NCBI GenBank assembly: GCA_009781575.1
Contig: WQXW01000112.1
Location: 1-6,290 of the forward strand
Length of the DNA stretch: 6,290 bases
Origin: Solirubrobacterales bacterium
GTDB lineage: Bacteria; Actinomycetota; Thermoleophilia; Solirubrobacterales; Solirubrobacteraceae
Reading direction: 5' to 3'
A program made the translations under genes and the position numbers. Below the pieces are notes generated by a model. The model worked only from the letters and a program-made list of their open reading frames with translations. It was not told where the DNA came from and searched no databases. Shown in pieces: positions 5,764-6,290 of the stretch; the stretch's first letter is position 1, and each line of letters opens with the position of its first letter.

Positions 5764-6290
5764 GTGGCGCGCGTGCCCGCCGAGCTGACAACCGTGGTCA
5801 CGGAGCTCCCCGAATCGCGGGTGCGTGTGCAGGTGGAGGTGCCCCCCGGCGAGATCGAGCGGGCGCTGGAGCGCAAGGCGCGCGAGCTCGGCGGCCGGCT
5901 GAGGCTGCCGGGCTTTCGTCGCGGGAAGGTGCCCCCGCCGCTGGTGATCCAGCGCGTGGGCCGCGAGGCGGTGCTGGAGGAAGCGGTGCGCGACCAGCTC
6001 GGGGGCTGGTACGCGGACGCGATCGACACCGCCGGGATCGTGCCGGTGGGCGACCCCGAGCTCGAGCTCGGCGAGCTGCCGGGTGCGGGGCAGGCGCTGG
6101 AGCTCTCGATCGAGATCGGGGTGCTGCCGCGCGCCACGCTCGGCGCCTACCGCGGGCTGGAGGTCGGCCGGGGCGAGCCGCAGGTGAGCCGCGAGGAGGT
6201 GGAGGAGGAGATCGAGCGCCAGCGCGAGCGGCTCGCGCGCCTGGAGACGGTGGAGCGCGAGGCGGGGGCGGGCGACTTCGTGGTGCTCGA
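5764..6290 (+). CDS. tig: trigger factor (partial, N-terminal half)
   Basis: Trigger factor is the ribosome-associated chaperone that meets nascent chains at the exit tunnel and carries an FKBP-type peptidyl-prolyl isomerase domain. The window holds about 175 residues. They include the ribosome-binding domain with TTVVTELPESRVRV near the start and the signature GFRRGK at residues 50-55, which docks to ribosomal protein L23. The Glu/Arg-rich helix ending in ARLETVERE leads to GDFVVL, the first strand of the isomerase domain. The frame runs off the right edge without a stop. GTG 5764 is the preferred start, with a weak purine stretch (5746-5754) upstream. GTG 5773 is possible, since relatives as I recall them begin only a few residues before TTVTELP. 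The substrate-binding C-terminal domain lies outside the window. Confidence 0.95.
   Translation, partial: MARVPAELTTVVTELPESRVRVQVEVPPGEIERALERKARELGGRLRLPGFRRGKVPPPLVIQRVGREAVLEEAVRDQLGGWYADAIDTAGIVPVGDPELELGELPGAGQALELSIEIGVLPRATLGAYRGLEVGRGEPQVSREEVEEEIERQRERLARLETVEREAGAGDFVVL

Noticed and set aside
5129..5791. 220-aa minus-strand frame overlapping the Usp-like gene and the spacer
   Set aside because: Its composition is low-complexity Arg/Ala/Pro/Ser and it overlaps the real Usp-like coding region; the frame ending at 5466 is the better coding candidate in the spacer.

Overview
The window comes from a very GC-rich actinobacterial chromosome. Coding third positions are almost all G or C, starts are often GTG, and genes overlap by 4 nt. 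The wording of several proteins (the MurC N-terminus, the MNANAYGGE motif of MurB, the TELPESRVRV start of trigger factor) resembles Thermoleophilia/Solirubrobacterales such as Conexibacter, Solirubrobacter or Patulibacter. That placement is inference from memory of those families; no search was run.

Layout, left to right. (1) Positions 1-2443 are the end of a peptidoglycan-synthesis (dcw) gene run: the last nine codons of an upstream gene, probably murG, then murC, then murB, joined by ATGA/GTGA-type stop-start overlaps. (2) Positions 2444-3451 hold a secreted SGNH/GDSL hydrolase with a signal peptide and a His/Gly-rich mature N-terminus. It sits where ftsQ would often be found. (3) Positions 3452-3641 are a relatively AT-rich spacer with a good terminator candidate for the gene that reads in from the right. 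(4) A LysR-type regulator on the minus strand (3642-4607) is divergent from a tandem universal-stress-like protein (4725-5432). The 117-bp gap between them carries a perfect T-N11-A dyad over the regulator's -10 and start codon, and three related direct repeats on the stress-gene side. (5) Positions 5433-5763 contain a very strong hairpin between convergent genes and a small unrecorded minus-strand gene candidate. (6) The N-terminal half of trigger factor (tig) runs off the right edge.

How the genes work together: MurC and MurB are cytoplasmic enzymes of UDP-MurNAc-peptide synthesis, and their overlaps indicate one polycistronic message. The SGNH hydrolase is exported and could share that transcript or have its own promoter. 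The LysR gene is probably autoregulated, and its divergent partner, the Usp-like gene, is the natural candidate target. Trigger factor begins a separate proteostasis locus.

I see no CRISPR array, insertion sequence, tRNA or rRNA. No complete new defence or mobile system is evident. The unusual material is regulatory and small-scale: the triplicated murC start, a leader mini-ORF before the hydrolase, the LTTR operator with a likely leaderless start, the Usp upstream repeats, the convergent hairpin and the small minus-strand gene.
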